64,000 bases of DNA from Gordonia terrae. GTDB taxonomy: Bacteria > Actinomycetota > Actinomycetes > Mycobacteriales > Mycobacteriaceae. Location of the stretch: assembly GCF_001698225.1 (NCBI RefSeq), contig NZ_CP016594.1:2542001-2606000 (forward strand), in the 5' to 3' direction. Below, in pieces: positions 36,161 to 44,896 of the stretch (position 1 is its first letter; each line of letters starts with the position of its first letter). A program made the position numbers and the translations under genes. Below the pieces are notes generated by a model that was given only the letters and a program-made list of their open reading frames with translations, was not told the DNA's origin and did not search any database.

Positions 36161-37174
36161 ATGGTGGCCCGACTCTGCGATCGCAACCCTGCGACCTCGC
36201 CCGACGCACTCATCGACGAGATGGTGCCCCCGTCGACGTTCGACGACGTCAGCTTCGACTCCTACATCCCGGACCCGAACGAGCCGTCGCAGGCCGAGGC
36301 GGTGGCCAAGGCGCGCGACTTCGTGGTGCGGGCGTCGAAGGCGCGCTCCGGGAAGAAGGGCCTCTTCTCGCGGAAGGCGCCGGCCCAGGGAGTCGGTCTC
36401 TACCTCGATGGCGGTTTCGGCGTGGGCAAGACCCACCTGCTGGCATCGATCTACCACTCGATGCCCGCGCCGAAGTCGTTCGCGACGTTCGTGGAGGTCA
36501 CCCACGTGGTCGGTGCGCTCGGCTTCGTCAACGCGGTCGAGCGGCTCTCGCAGCACACGGTGCTGTGTATCGACGAGTTCGAACTCGACGACCCGGGCGA
36601 CACCATGCTCGTCTCCCGGCTGCTGACCGAGCTCACCGCCAAGGGCGTCTCGATCGTCGCCACCTCGAACACGCTTCCCGGCCAGCTCGGCGAGGGCCGG
36701 TTCGCCGCCCAGGACTTCCTGCGGGAGATCCGCAAACTGTCCGCGGTGTTCGAGACCATCCGTGTCGACGGCCCCGACTACCGCCACCGTGACCTGCCGC
36801 CCGCGCCGGAGCCGCGAAGCGAGTCCGAACTGACCGAGATCGCCGAGTCCACCGACGGCGCGACCCTCGACGACTTCGACGCCCTGTGCGATCACCTCAG
36901 CACGCTGCACCCGTCGAAGTACAAGGACCTCGTCGACGGCGTCTCCCTGGTCTGCATCTCGGGATTGCACCCGGCCGAGGACCAGTCGGTGGCGCTGCGC
37001 CTGGTGGTGCTCGCCGACCGCCTGTACGACGCCCACATCCCGGTCACCGTCGCGGGCGCGAAACTCGACGAGATCTTCACCGACGAGATGCTCGCCGGCG
37101 GCTATCGCAAGAAGTACCTGCGTGCCACGTCCCGCCTGCTCGCGCTCTCGCGGTTCGCGGAGTCGGCGGCCTGA
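36161..37174 (+). CDS. zapE: ZapE/AFG1-type AAA ATPase
   Basis: 337 residues. Walker A GGFGVGKTHLLAS is near residues 84-96, Walker B CIDEFELDDPGD near 135-146, and sensor-type ATSNTLP near 166. The C-terminal half includes YKDLVDGVSLVCISGL and the AFG1 ending YRKKYLRATSRLL. E. coli ZapE acts at the division site; AFG1 assists respiratory complex turnover. The role in actinobacteria is not established. The start at 36161 (ATG) overlaps promoter space with the divergent reductase gene. Confidence 0.92.
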   Translation: MVARLCDRNPATSPDALIDEMVPPSTFDDVSFDSYIPDPNEPSQAEAVAKARDFVVRASKARSGKKGLFSRKAPAQGVGLYLDGGFGVGKTHLLASIYHSMPAPKSFATFVEVTHVVGALGFVNAVERLSQHTVLCIDEFELDDPGDTMLVSRLLTELTAKGVSIVATSNTLPGQLGEGRFAAQDFLREIRKLSAVFETIRVDGPDYRHRDLPPAPEPRSESELTEIAESTDGATLDDFDALCDHLSTLHPSKYKDLVDGVSLVCISGLHPAEDQSVALRLVVLADRLYDAHIPVTVAGAKLDEIFTDEMLAGGYRKKYLRATSRLLALSRFAESAA

Positions 37175-37198
37175 CAACGTAACCGGGTTTGTGTCGGC

Positions 37199-37774
37199 TC
37201 AAAGCCGTTGCGTGAACACGTAATCGTGTTCGGTGCTCTCCCCGAGGGTGAAGGTCTTCACACCGACGCGTTCGAAACCCATCTTCGTGTAGAACCGCTG
37301 GGCGCGGGCGTTCAGCTGATTCACCCCCAGCCAGATGAGCGTGCTGCCGTGTGACCGTGCGCGTTCGATCGCGGTGCCCATGAGCAGATGCGACGGGGTC
37401 GCGCCCTGCCGCGAATGGTGGTCGCGCAGCACGTACATCTTGGACACCTCGCTCACCGGACGTTCGGTCACGACCGCGCAGACGTCGGGGTGTGCCGGTT
37501 CGGTGTGCATCACGAGCGCGTAGCCGAGGATCGGGCCGCCGACACCGTCTCGCGCGACCAGGACATCGGCGCGCGGATCGGTGATGTGGGCACGAAAGTT
37601 GCTCTCCCGCAGGTTCGCCGCGACGAAGTCGTCGATGTCGGCCGGCGACGCATGCGGTGGGCACGCGAGCGGAAACGTGATGGCGGCGACCTCGGCGACA
37701 CCCCCCGCCGCGGCGGGGTCGGTCACGACCTCGACGACGACCTCGGTCGTACCGGTGACATCGGGGCCGCTCAC
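37199..37774 (-). CDS. GNAT family N-acetyltransferase
   Basis: 191 residues. The GNAT fold is visible as SEVSKMYVLRDHHSRQGATPSHLL (motif A with the acetyl-CoA pyrophosphate loop R-x-x-G-A/T) and LGVNQLNARAQRFYTKMGFERVG (motif B). The N-terminal half carries PADIDDFVAANLRESNF. The acceptor is unknown. The GTG at 37774 overlaps the stop of the rhodanese gene (GTGA), so the two are coupled. Confidence 0.9.
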   Translation of the reverse strand: MSGPDVTGTTEVVVEVVTDPAAAGGVAEVAAITFPLACPPHASPADIDDFVAANLRESNFRAHITDPRADVLVARDGVGGPILGYALVMHTEPAHPDVCAVVTERPVSEVSKMYVLRDHHSRQGATPSHLLMGTAIERARSHGSTLIWLGVNQLNARAQRFYTKMGFERVGVKTFTLGESTEHDYVFTQRL

Positions 37775-38589
37775 GACAGCGGGCGGGCCGGGTCGGCGGT
37801 CCAGGCGTTCATCGACCCGTCATAGACGGCGACGTCGTCCCGGCCGAGGGTGCGCAACGCGAATGCGGCTGCGGTGGCGGCGATCCCACCGCCGCAATAG
37901 GTGACCGGTCGCACCGACGGGTCGAGGGCGCCCGCGTCGTCGAACAGTCGGCGGAGCTCGTCGAGCGGCCGGAGCCGGCCGGCGTCGTCGACCAGTTCGG
38001 CGAACGGCACGTTGACACTGCCGGGGATGTGGCCGCCCGCGAACGATTCCCGGTCGAGTGCGTTCACGAGCAGGACGGACGAATCGCCGGTGGCGGCGGC
38101 GACCTCGTCGGTGGACACGATGCGCTCGGACCGGCGGCTCGGGGTGAATGTCGCTGCCGGACGGGTGACCTCGCCGGTCTCGACCGGCAGGTCGGCTGCG
38201 GTCCAGGCGCTGTATCCGCCGTCGAGGACGAGCACGTCGTCGAATCCCTCGAGTCCGAACTGCCACCACAGGCGGGTGGCCCAGATGCCGTTCACGGTGT
38301 CGTAGACGACGACGGTCGAGTCGTCGCCGATCCCCAGCCCGCCGATCGCCGTGGCGAACCGCGCCGAGTCGGCCGCGGCGAAGGGAGCTTCGCCGTCGGG
38401 ATCGCTCAGATCGGCGATCTGGTCGGCGAACACCGCGCCGGGCAGGTGACCGGCCAGATAGGTGTCCCGGCCGGAGGCGACATGTGCGCCGTCGGCATCG
38501 AAGGTCAGGTGCACGGTGGCGTCGACGATGCGCAGGTTCTCGTCGTCGAGACGGGCGGCGAGGTCTGTGGCGGAGATGAGCGAGGTCAT
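37771..38589 (-). CDS. Tandem-rhodanese sulfurtransferase (SseA-type)
   Basis: 272 residues with two rhodanese domains. The first (about 5-125) is the inactive copy, with YLAGHLPGAVF and YDTVNGIWATRLWW. The second has HIPGSVNVPF and the active-site loop VTYCGGGIAAT (Cys about 234), resembling thiosulfate or 3-mercaptopyruvate sulfurtransferases. It would transfer sulfane sulfur to cyanide or thiols. The ATG at 38589 is adopted over a GTG three codons earlier; neither has a clear ribosome site. It is co-transcribed with the GNAT gene. Confidence 0.9.
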   Translation of the reverse strand: MTSLISATDLAARLDDENLRIVDATVHLTFDADGAHVASGRDTYLAGHLPGAVFADQIADLSDPDGEAPFAAADSARFATAIGGLGIGDDSTVVVYDTVNGIWATRLWWQFGLEGFDDVLVLDGGYSAWTAADLPVETGEVTRPAATFTPSRRSERIVSTDEVAAATGDSSVLLVNALDRESFAGGHIPGSVNVPFAELVDDAGRLRPLDELRRLFDDAGALDPSVRPVTYCGGGIAATAAAFALRTLGRDDVAVYDGSMNAWTADPARPLS

Positions 38590-38611
38590 GACAGACACCG
38601 TAGTCCCGCCG

Positions 38612-40555
38612 TCATCGGAGGGGTTCGGTGGTGAAGTCGGCGAGCTCGACGCGGCGGGTCCTGTCCCAGTAGTCGACGATCCGCCACGGCAGGACGGCGA
38701 CCACGCGTCCGTCGGGGTTGCGATACCAGTTGGTCATCGCCGGATGCGTCCACACCATCTGCGCGTGGGCGCGGTCGACGGCGTCGTTGTACTCCTCGGT
38801 GACGTCCCGCCGGACTTCCAGTGCGCCCAAGCGGTTCTCGATCATCGCGCGGATGGCGTCGCAGACGTAGCGCACCTGGTATTCGAGGATGCTGATGAAG
38901 CTGCCGCCGTGTCCCAGTGCGGTGTTCGGTCCGGTGAGGATGAACAGGTTGGGGAAATCGGGCGCGGTGATGCCGAGGTAGGCATACGCGTCGTGGTCAC
39001 CCCACGCCTCGACCGTGTTCTGCCCACTGCGCCCCACGATGTCCATGGGGTAGAGGTAGCGATCGCTGTGGAACCCGGTCGCGAAGACGATGATGTCGAA
39101 GTCGTGCGCGGCGCCGGTGCCGTCGACGAGTCCCTGGGACGTGACCCGCTCGACGCCGTGCGGGACCAGTTCCACATTCGGCCTGCGCAACATGCGAAAC
39201 CAGCCGTTGTCCAACAGCATCCGCTTGCCGAAGGGCGGGTAGTCGGGAGTCGACAGTTCGATGAGGTCGTCGCGGTCGCCCAGTTCGGTGCGCAGGTAGC
39301 GCAGGTAGAACTCGCGGTGACCGTGGTTGACGGCGTTGATCGACGCGGTCGGCTCGGGCCACTCCGGGTCGACGCGCAGGGTCGAGTGGACCTTGTCGTT
39401 GAAGATCCACGACAGACGTGCGCGGTACCACTCCCGGTACCCGGGGAGATTGTCCATCAGCCAGTGCACGGCGTCGCCGACCGGTGCGAAGTAGTCGTCG
39501 TTCGGCGCGATCCACTGCGGTGAGCGCTGGAAGATCGTCAGCGACCCGACCCGATCGGCGATCGCCGGCCCGATCTGCATCGCGCTGGCGCCGGACCCGA
39601 CGATCGCCACCCGCTTGCCGGTGAGGGCGTCGGGCTCGTCGAGTTCGTCGGGCCACTGGGCGGAATGGAAGATCGGACCGGTGAAGTCGGCCAGGCCCGA
39701 GAGCTGGGGGAGCTTGGGGCGGTTGAGGAGTCCGACCGCGCTCACCAGGATCCGGGCCGTGAGGGTGTCCTGACGGCCGTCGCGATCCCGGACGTGGACC
39801 GTCCAGCGCTGGGTGTCGGCATCGTAGGTCGCCGAGATGACCTCGGTGCCGAAGCGGACGCGATCACGCACCGCGTGCCGGTCGGCGAAGGCCTGAAGGT
39901 AGCCCTGCACCTCGTCGCGTTTGCCGAAGTGCGTCGACCACGGGTGGTCGAAGGACGAGATGGAGTACAGGTAGCTCGGCGTGTCCACGCCCGCGCCGGG
40001 GTAGCGGTTCTCGTACCACGAGCCGCCGACCTCATCGTTCTTCTCCAGCACGGTGTGCTCGACGCCGGCTTCGGCGAGTTGCGTGGAGATCAGCATGCCG
40101 GCCACCCCGGCGCCGATCACCAGCGCGTCGATCGACGTGGCGAGATCGGCGGGCACGGTCGGCAGGTGTGTACCCCGTAGGTCGCCGCGGACGATCTCGG
40201 TCATCATCGGCGCGAATTCCGGGGCCACCTGCTCGCCCGCGGTGAACGACATCAGGGCGGCCACGAGTGTCTCGTCGGCGGGCGTGCGCGTCGGCTGCCC
40301 CCGGTCGTACCAGTCGTCGAGAGCCTCGACGACCGCCTCGCGGATCTCCTGCTGGATGTCCGCTGCGAGCCCGCCCGAGGAGTTGTCGTCCATGCCGCGG
40401 CTGCGGGTCGGCCGGTATCGGTCGGCCATCCACCGGCGGTCACCGGTCATCTCCACGAGAACGGCGAGCAGGGTCGGGATGTTGCCGGCCGCGACCGCCG
40501 CGCGGATGTCCGCGGTGCGCGGCCGGGTGTCCGAGGGCGAGGAAACGGATGTCAT
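38612..40555 (-). CDS. Baeyer-Villiger flavin monooxygenase (4-hydroxyacetophenone monooxygenase-type)
   Basis: 647 residues. An N-terminal extension of about 140 residues precedes the FAD motif VIGAGVAGMLIS and the BVMO fingerprint FTGPIFHSAQWPD (F-x-G-x3-H-x3-W-[PD]). The NADPH motif VGSGASAMQIG and the late motif TGPNTALGHGGSF follow. Length and extension match HAPMO-type enzymes (about 640 residues), which insert oxygen next to a ketone using NADPH and O2. The natural substrate is unknown. The ATG at 40555 has no ribosome site, and promoter elements lie so close that the mRNA is probably leaderless. It is divergent from the nitroreductase-led operon and shares its operators. Confidence 0.93.
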   Translation of the reverse strand: MTSVSSPSDTRPRTADIRAAVAAGNIPTLLAVLVEMTGDRRWMADRYRPTRSRGMDDNSSGGLAADIQQEIREAVVEALDDWYDRGQPTRTPADETLVAALMSFTAGEQVAPEFAPMMTEIVRGDLRGTHLPTVPADLATSIDALVIGAGVAGMLISTQLAEAGVEHTVLEKNDEVGGSWYENRYPGAGVDTPSYLYSISSFDHPWSTHFGKRDEVQGYLQAFADRHAVRDRVRFGTEVISATYDADTQRWTVHVRDRDGRQDTLTARILVSAVGLLNRPKLPQLSGLADFTGPIFHSAQWPDELDEPDALTGKRVAIVGSGASAMQIGPAIADRVGSLTIFQRSPQWIAPNDDYFAPVGDAVHWLMDNLPGYREWYRARLSWIFNDKVHSTLRVDPEWPEPTASINAVNHGHREFYLRYLRTELGDRDDLIELSTPDYPPFGKRMLLDNGWFRMLRRPNVELVPHGVERVTSQGLVDGTGAAHDFDIIVFATGFHSDRYLYPMDIVGRSGQNTVEAWGDHDAYAYLGITAPDFPNLFILTGPNTALGHGGSFISILEYQVRYVCDAIRAMIENRLGALEVRRDVTEEYNDAVDRAHAQMVWTHPAMTNWYRNPDGRVVAVLPWRIVDYWDRTRRVELADFTTEPLR

Positions 40556-40562
40556 GACTAAA

Positions 40563-40591
40563 ACTAACCACTGTTAGTACTTCGACGTCAA
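40563..40591 (-). promoter_or_regulatory. Promoter and TetR-type operator A of the monooxygenase gene
   Basis: On the minus strand a TTGACG -35 (40591-40586) is followed by the inverted repeat ACTAAC-N4-GTTAGT (40563-40578), whose right arm overlaps the likely -10 (TTAGTT). The start codon at 40555 falls about where the transcript should begin. The operator would block polymerase directly. Confidence 0.65.
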
Positions 40592-40619
40592 TACCGGATC
40601 GATGCACTCCTCGCGGCTA

Positions 40620-40676
40620 TTGACGTCGCGAATCGGGTGTGTAAGTGTGTGCTCAGTCATACTAACAACGGTTAGT
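40620..40676 (+). promoter_or_regulatory. Promoter and TetR-type operator B of the nitroreductase operon
   Basis: TTGACG (40620-40625), 16 bases, TAAGTG (40642-40647), then ACTAAC-N4-GTTAGT (40661-40676) just past the expected transcription start. Both arms are identical to those of operator A. GGAGG (40682-40686) precedes the ATG at 40694. Confidence 0.7.
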
Positions 40677-40693
40677 GATCACGGAGGGTTGAC

Positions 40694-41332
40694 ATGGAAC
40701 TCAGCGAAGCAATGCGCACCACGGGCACCTGCCGCTACTTCAGCGAGCGGCCCGTCGAGGACGAGGTGCTGTATCGGGCGTTCGACGACGCGCGATTCGG
40801 CCCGCAGGGCGGGAACCGTCAGCCCGTCCGCTGGGTGGTCGTCCGCGACGAGACGACGAAGAAAGCTCTCGCCGACCTCTACCTGCCGTTCTGGGAGGGT
40901 TACTACGCCGCGGTCGTCGAGGGTTCGAAGAAGGTCGGCGCGATCCCCAAGACCGTGGAGAGTGCCAACTACTTCGCCCACCACCTCGCCGAGGTGCCGG
41001 CGCTGATCGTGGTCTGTGCCGAGATGGACGGTCTGCATCCCACCGACCACGAACTGGGCAGGCTCAGCGTCGTCGGCGGGGCGTCGATCTACCCGAGTGT
41101 CCAGAACCTCACGCTCGCGCTCCGGCAACAGGGCGTGGCGACCGCACTGACGACCCTGCTCTGCGCCGCCGAGAACGAGGTGAAGGACCTGCTCGGCATC
41201 CCCGACGGCTACCTCACCGCAGCGCACATCGCCGTCGGCTACCCGCGCGACGACTTTCCCCGCAAGCTGACCCGGACCCCGGTCGAGGACATCACCTTCC
41301 TCGACCGCTTCGACAACCGGATGTTCGCGTGA
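40694..41332 (+). CDS. Nitroreductase family flavoprotein
   Basis: 212 residues. The nitroreductase/FMN-reductase fold shows MRTTGTCRYFSERPVED at the N-terminus (FMN phosphate-binding Arg), FGPQGGNRQPVRWVVV, ASIYPSVQNLTLALRQQG and a C-terminal VGYPRDDFPRK. Relatives reduce nitro groups, enones or flavins, or saturate ring double bonds. In this cluster a role in reducing an unsaturated ketone or CoA ester, or in flavin supply, is an inference. A GGAGG ribosome site precedes the ATG. The stop overlaps the ligase start. Confidence 0.88.
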   Translation: MELSEAMRTTGTCRYFSERPVEDEVLYRAFDDARFGPQGGNRQPVRWVVVRDETTKKALADLYLPFWEGYYAAVVEGSKKVGAIPKTVESANYFAHHLAEVPALIVVCAEMDGLHPTDHELGRLSVVGGASIYPSVQNLTLALRQQGVATALTTLLCAAENEVKDLLGIPDGYLTAAHIAVGYPRDDFPRKLTRTPVEDITFLDRFDNRMFA

Positions 41333-42939
41333 GTGCCCCCGCCATGAACCCGACCACGCGCGCCCTGTCGCCCGCACAGACCTCGATGCTCGGCCGGGCC
41401 ACCATCGGTGACCAGCTCCGACGACTGGCCCGGTCCCAGGGATCGACCCCGGCGATCGTGGCGTACGACGCACAGGGCGGACGGACGTCGACGTCCTACG
41501 CCGAGCTCGACGCGATGGCCAATCGCGTCGCGCATGTTCTGCTCGACCTCGGCGTCGGGCGAGGGGACCGGGTGGCGGTGATGAGCCGCAACCGCGTCGA
41601 GACGGTCGCCACCTACTACGGCGCATTGAAGGTCGGCGCCGCGTACTCCGGCGTGAGCCCGATGTTCCGCGAAGGCGAGGTCGCACAACAGCTCCGCCAC
41701 CTGGAGCCGACGGTGCTGGTGATCGAACAACCGCTGTCCGCGCTGGCCGGCCCCATCGCCGACAGTCTCGGCATCTCGGTCCTCGTCGTCGGCGACGCCG
41801 AGGGGAACTCGTGGAACTCCTTCGACGAGTCGGTGGCCGCGGCGGACGACTCCGAACCGGAGTGTGAGGTCGACGAACACGACCTCGCGATGATCGTCTA
41901 CACCAGCGGGACCGAGTCGACACCCAAGGGCGTCGAGATCGCCCACCGCAACTACCTCATCTCCACCTCGCCCGCGTACACATGGGGACTTCGCTGCCGC
42001 AACGACGACGTGTGGCTCTACGTCATGCCCTTCCACACCATCGCCGGGATCGGTTCGCTGACGTCGCTGACGCTGCTGGGTGCCACCCTCGTCCTGCCGG
42101 CCGCGGTCGACCCGGCGACGGCGTTGCGGATGATCCGGGACGAGAAGATCTCCGTCCTGGCGCAGACGCCGACGTTCTTCATCGCGCTGGCCAATCACCC
42201 CGATTTCGGCCCCGACACCGTGGGTACGGTGCGTCGCTGCCTGACCTACGGCGGCCAGGTGTCGCCGCACGCGGTCGACGCGTGGGCCGCGGCCACACCC
42301 GAGTCCGTCTGGGGCACATACTGGGGACAGTCCGAGCTGACCCAGCTCGGCTCGGTCGGCTGGTTCCGGCGGCTCGAAGACGTACCGGACCAGGACCCGA
42401 CATGGATCGGCAAGCCGGTCGGGCACCTGGAGGTCCGGGTCGTCGACGCCGACGGCAACGACTCCGAAGAGGGCGAGCTGCTGTGTCGCACACCGTCGGT
42501 CATGCTCGGCTACTTCAAGGACCCCGAGCGCACCGCGCAGGTCTTCGAGGGTGGCTGGGTGCACACCGGTGACATCGTCCGCATCGATGCGGAGGGCAAC
42601 CTGTTCTTCCGTGACCGGCGCAAGGACATGATCAAGACCGGCGGGTTCAACGTCGCATCGCAAGAGGTCGAGCGTGTCCTGCAGGCGCACCCCGACGTCG
42701 AGCGCGCCGCCGTCGTGGGGCTTCCGGACCCCTATTGGTCGGAGGCCGTCACCGGCTTCGTGGTCCTGCGCGCGGGTGCGGAGGTGAACGGCGACGACAT
42801 CCGTGAGTACTGCCGCACCGACCTGGCAAAGTACAAGGTGCCCAAAGAGGTCCACGTCGTCGACGCACTGCCGACCGACGCCCAGGGCAAACTGCTCAAG
42901 CGCGAGTTGAGGAAGGCCTATGGAACCGGTCAGGGCTGA
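41329..42939 (+). CDS. AMP-forming acyl-CoA synthetase
   Basis: 536 residues of the ANL superfamily. The P-loop-like motif IVYTSGTESTPKGVEIAHRN is near residue 187, the GYFKDPERTAQVFEGGWVHTGDI region carries the adenylate-binding Asp, and the C-terminal catalytic Lys lies in DAQGKLLKRELRK. It activates a carboxylic acid to its CoA thioester; the context suggests an acid arising from ring or chain cleavage. The GTG at 41329 overlaps the nitroreductase stop (GTGA), and the end overlaps the TetR gene by 20 bases. Confidence 0.93.
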   Translation: MSAPAMNPTTRALSPAQTSMLGRATIGDQLRRLARSQGSTPAIVAYDAQGGRTSTSYAELDAMANRVAHVLLDLGVGRGDRVAVMSRNRVETVATYYGALKVGAAYSGVSPMFREGEVAQQLRHLEPTVLVIEQPLSALAGPIADSLGISVLVVGDAEGNSWNSFDESVAAADDSEPECEVDEHDLAMIVYTSGTESTPKGVEIAHRNYLISTSPAYTWGLRCRNDDVWLYVMPFHTIAGIGSLTSLTLLGATLVLPAAVDPATALRMIRDEKISVLAQTPTFFIALANHPDFGPDTVGTVRRCLTYGGQVSPHAVDAWAAATPESVWGTYWGQSELTQLGSVGWFRRLEDVPDQDPTWIGKPVGHLEVRVVDADGNDSEEGELLCRTPSVMLGYFKDPERTAQVFEGGWVHTGDIVRIDAEGNLFFRDRRKDMIKTGGFNVASQEVERVLQAHPDVERAAVVGLPDPYWSEAVTGFVVLRAGAEVNGDDIREYCRTDLAKYKVPKEVHVVDALPTDAQGKLLKRELRKAYGTGQG

Positions 42940-43564
42940 GGACGACGCCGTCTCGGCAGCCGACGATCAGCGGCAGCGAACAGATCGACGGCCACGCCGG
43001 CGCCGCGACGAGATCGTCGAGGCCGCCGCGGGATACTTCGCCGAACACGGATACTCCAACGCCGGGATGCGTGACATCGCGCAGGCGGTCGGCATGCGGG
43101 GCGCGAGCCTCTACAACCACTTCCAGTCCAAGGAGGAGATCCTCTACGCGATCGCCCTGCGGATGACCGAGGACCCGCAGCAGGACCTGTTGCTGCTCGA
43201 CGGCGAAGGCGGTCCCGTCGAGCGGTTGACCAACCTGATCGAGGCGCATGTCCGGCGGTTGGCGCGACACCGGGTGGAACACCTTGTCGCCCTGCGGGAG
43301 CTGTCGGCGCTCACGCCCGAGCATCGCCGCGTGGTCACCGACTATCGCAAGTACTACCAGCGTCGGATCCGCGACGTCATCGATGCCGGCGCGCGGCTGG
43401 GCCTGTTCGAGGTTCGCGACCCGCACCAATCGGCGATCGCGGTGCTCGATCTGATGAACGGGATCAGCTGGTGGCTCAACGACTCCCACGACGTCGACCA
43501 GTTGGTGCGCGACTACGTCGACTTCACGATCGGTGGCGTTCTCCACCACCGTCCGGCGTCGTGA
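42920..43564 (+). CDS. TetR family transcriptional regulator
   Basis: 214 residues. The N-terminal helix-turn-helix is typical: RRRDEIVEAAAGYFAEHGYSNAGMRDIAQAVGMRGASLYNHFQSKEEILY at about 23-75, split here by family position. The C-terminal ligand domain resembles TetR_C of fatty-acid/CoA-responsive regulators. It is embedded between the ligase and CoA-transferase genes and is the obvious candidate to bind ACTAAC-N4-GTTAGT at 40563 and 40661. A CoA-thioester inducer is an inference from its neighbours. Start ATG at 42920 overlaps the ligase end. Confidence 0.93.
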   Translation: MEPVRAEDDAVSAADDQRQRTDRRPRRRRDEIVEAAAGYFAEHGYSNAGMRDIAQAVGMRGASLYNHFQSKEEILYAIALRMTEDPQQDLLLLDGEGGPVERLTNLIEAHVRRLARHRVEHLVALRELSALTPEHRRVVTDYRKYYQRRIRDVIDAGARLGLFEVRDPHQSAIAVLDLMNGISWWLNDSHDVDQLVRDYVDFTIGGVLHHRPAS

Positions 43565-44655
43565 GCGGCCCGCTCGCCGGCGTGCGGGTGGTCGAGATGC
43601 CCGGCCTCGGGCCGACCCCGCACGCATGCATGCTGCTCGCGGATCTCGGTGCCGACGTCATCCGGATCCGGCGCCCCGGCCCCGATCTGCCCGGGCCCGA
43701 CGGTATCCCGAATGCCGACGCAGGTCTGTACCGGTCACGGCGCAGCGTCGACGCAGATGTGAAGGATCCCACCGACCTCGCGGGCATCCGCGAGTTGGTC
43801 CTGCGCGCCGACATCCTGGTGGAGGGTTTTCGGCCGGGTGTGATGGAGCGCCTCGGCCTCGGGCCCGAGATCTGCTCCGACGCTCCGCAACTCATCTACG
43901 CCCGGATGACCGGATGGGGCCAGAGCGGTGACCGCGCCGCCACTGCGGGACACGACATCAACTACCTGGCCGTCACCGGTGTGCTCGAGGCGATGGGTCC
44001 GGCCGGATCGCCACCGGTGCCGCCGCTGTCGCTCGTCGGCGATTTCGGTGGGGGATCGATGTTGCTCGTCGTCGGGGTGCTGGCCGCCCTGCACGACCGC
44101 ACGCGTACCGGCCGCGGTCAGGTGATCGACGCTGCGATGGTCGACGGTGCCGGACTCCTCGCCGCGCTCCAATGGTCGTGGAAGACGGCCGGACGCTGGG
44201 GTTCTCGAGATCAGGGCAACCTGCTCGACGGGTCGGCGCCGTTCTACGCCACGTATCGGTGCGCCGACGGCAGATTCGTCGCCGTCGGTGCGCTCGAGGA
44301 GAAGTTCTGGCGGAACCTCGTCGACACCCTCGGGGTGGGCGATCTGCCCGATCGGTGGGACCGTGCCTCGTGGCCGGTGATCGGCGCGGCACTGCAGGCC
44401 CGCTTCGGCACGCGCACGCGCGACGAGTGGGGGAGCGTCTTCGCGGACGTGGATGCCTGCGTCACACCGGTTCTCGACTTCGACGAGGCCGCCGTGGACC
44501 CGGTCGCGGTGCAGCGGGGCTCGTTCGTGCGCGTCGACGACGCGATCACCCCGGCGCCGGCACCCCGCTTCTCGCGGACCGTGTTGCCGGCTCCCTCCGC
44601 GCCGTCGGCGGCGTCGCTGGGGGAGATCGTGGGCGAGTGGTCGGCGACGAGGTAG
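43561..44655 (+). CDS. CaiB/BaiF CoA-transferase family protein (alpha-methylacyl-CoA racemase-like)
   Basis: 364 residues. The family start GPLAGVRVVEMPGLGPTPHACMLLADLGADV is complete. ADILVEGFRPGVMERLGLGP and MTGWGQSGDRAATAGHDINYLAVTG follow, with the GDFGGGSMLLVVG motif. The GHDINY and GDFGGGS motifs and the length match alpha-methylacyl-CoA racemase (Mcr), which inverts 2-methylacyl-CoA in branched-chain and sterol side-chain oxidation. The start GTG at 43561 overlaps the TetR stop. A strong terminator follows. Confidence 0.9.
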   Translation: MSGPLAGVRVVEMPGLGPTPHACMLLADLGADVIRIRRPGPDLPGPDGIPNADAGLYRSRRSVDADVKDPTDLAGIRELVLRADILVEGFRPGVMERLGLGPEICSDAPQLIYARMTGWGQSGDRAATAGHDINYLAVTGVLEAMGPAGSPPVPPLSLVGDFGGGSMLLVVGVLAALHDRTRTGRGQVIDAAMVDGAGLLAALQWSWKTAGRWGSRDQGNLLDGSAPFYATYRCADGRFVAVGALEEKFWRNLVDTLGVGDLPDRWDRASWPVIGAALQARFGTRTRDEWGSVFADVDACVTPVLDFDEAAVDPVAVQRGSFVRVDDAITPAPAPRFSRTVLPAPSAPSAASLGEIVGEWSATR

Positions 44656-44672
44656 CGAATTCGTGACAACGA

Positions 44673-44700
44673 AAAACCCCCGGGGTGACCCGGGGGTTTT
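44673..44700. terminator. Rho-independent terminator after the CaiB gene and tRNA-Val
   Basis: A perfect 12-base stem (AAAACCCCCGGG at 44673-44684 with 44689-44700) and loop GTGA. TTTT ends the stem on the plus strand, and A-runs give T-runs on the minus strand, so it can end both the CaiB operon and the minus-strand tRNA transcript. Confidence 0.9.
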
Positions 44701-44704
44701 GTCG

Positions 44705-44779
44705 TGGTGCGCGATACAAGGATTGAACTTGTGACCTCTTCCGTGTCAGGGAAGCGCTCTCCCACTGAGCTAATCGCGC
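44705..44779 (-). tRNA. tRNA-Val(GAC)
   Basis: 75 bases including an encoded CCA. Acceptor arms GCGCGAT and ATCGCGC pair fully, and the anticodon loop CTGACAC gives GAC. The TTC arm (GTTCAATC) is normal. Confidence 0.95.
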
Positions 44780-44800
44780 GGGTATCAAATTGTGTAGCGG

Positions 44801-44874
44801 TGGAGGTGGCGACGGGAATCGAACCCGTGTACACGGCTTTGCAGGCCGTTGCCTCACCACTCGGCCACACCACC
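44801..44874 (-). tRNA. tRNA-Cys(GCA)
   Basis: 74 bases including CCA. Acceptor GGTGGTG pairs with CGCCACC (one G-T), and the anticodon loop CTGCAAA gives GCA. It is 21 bases from tRNA-Val. Confidence 0.95.
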
Positions 44875-44896
44875 AGATGCGAGTCGACTCGCGCCG

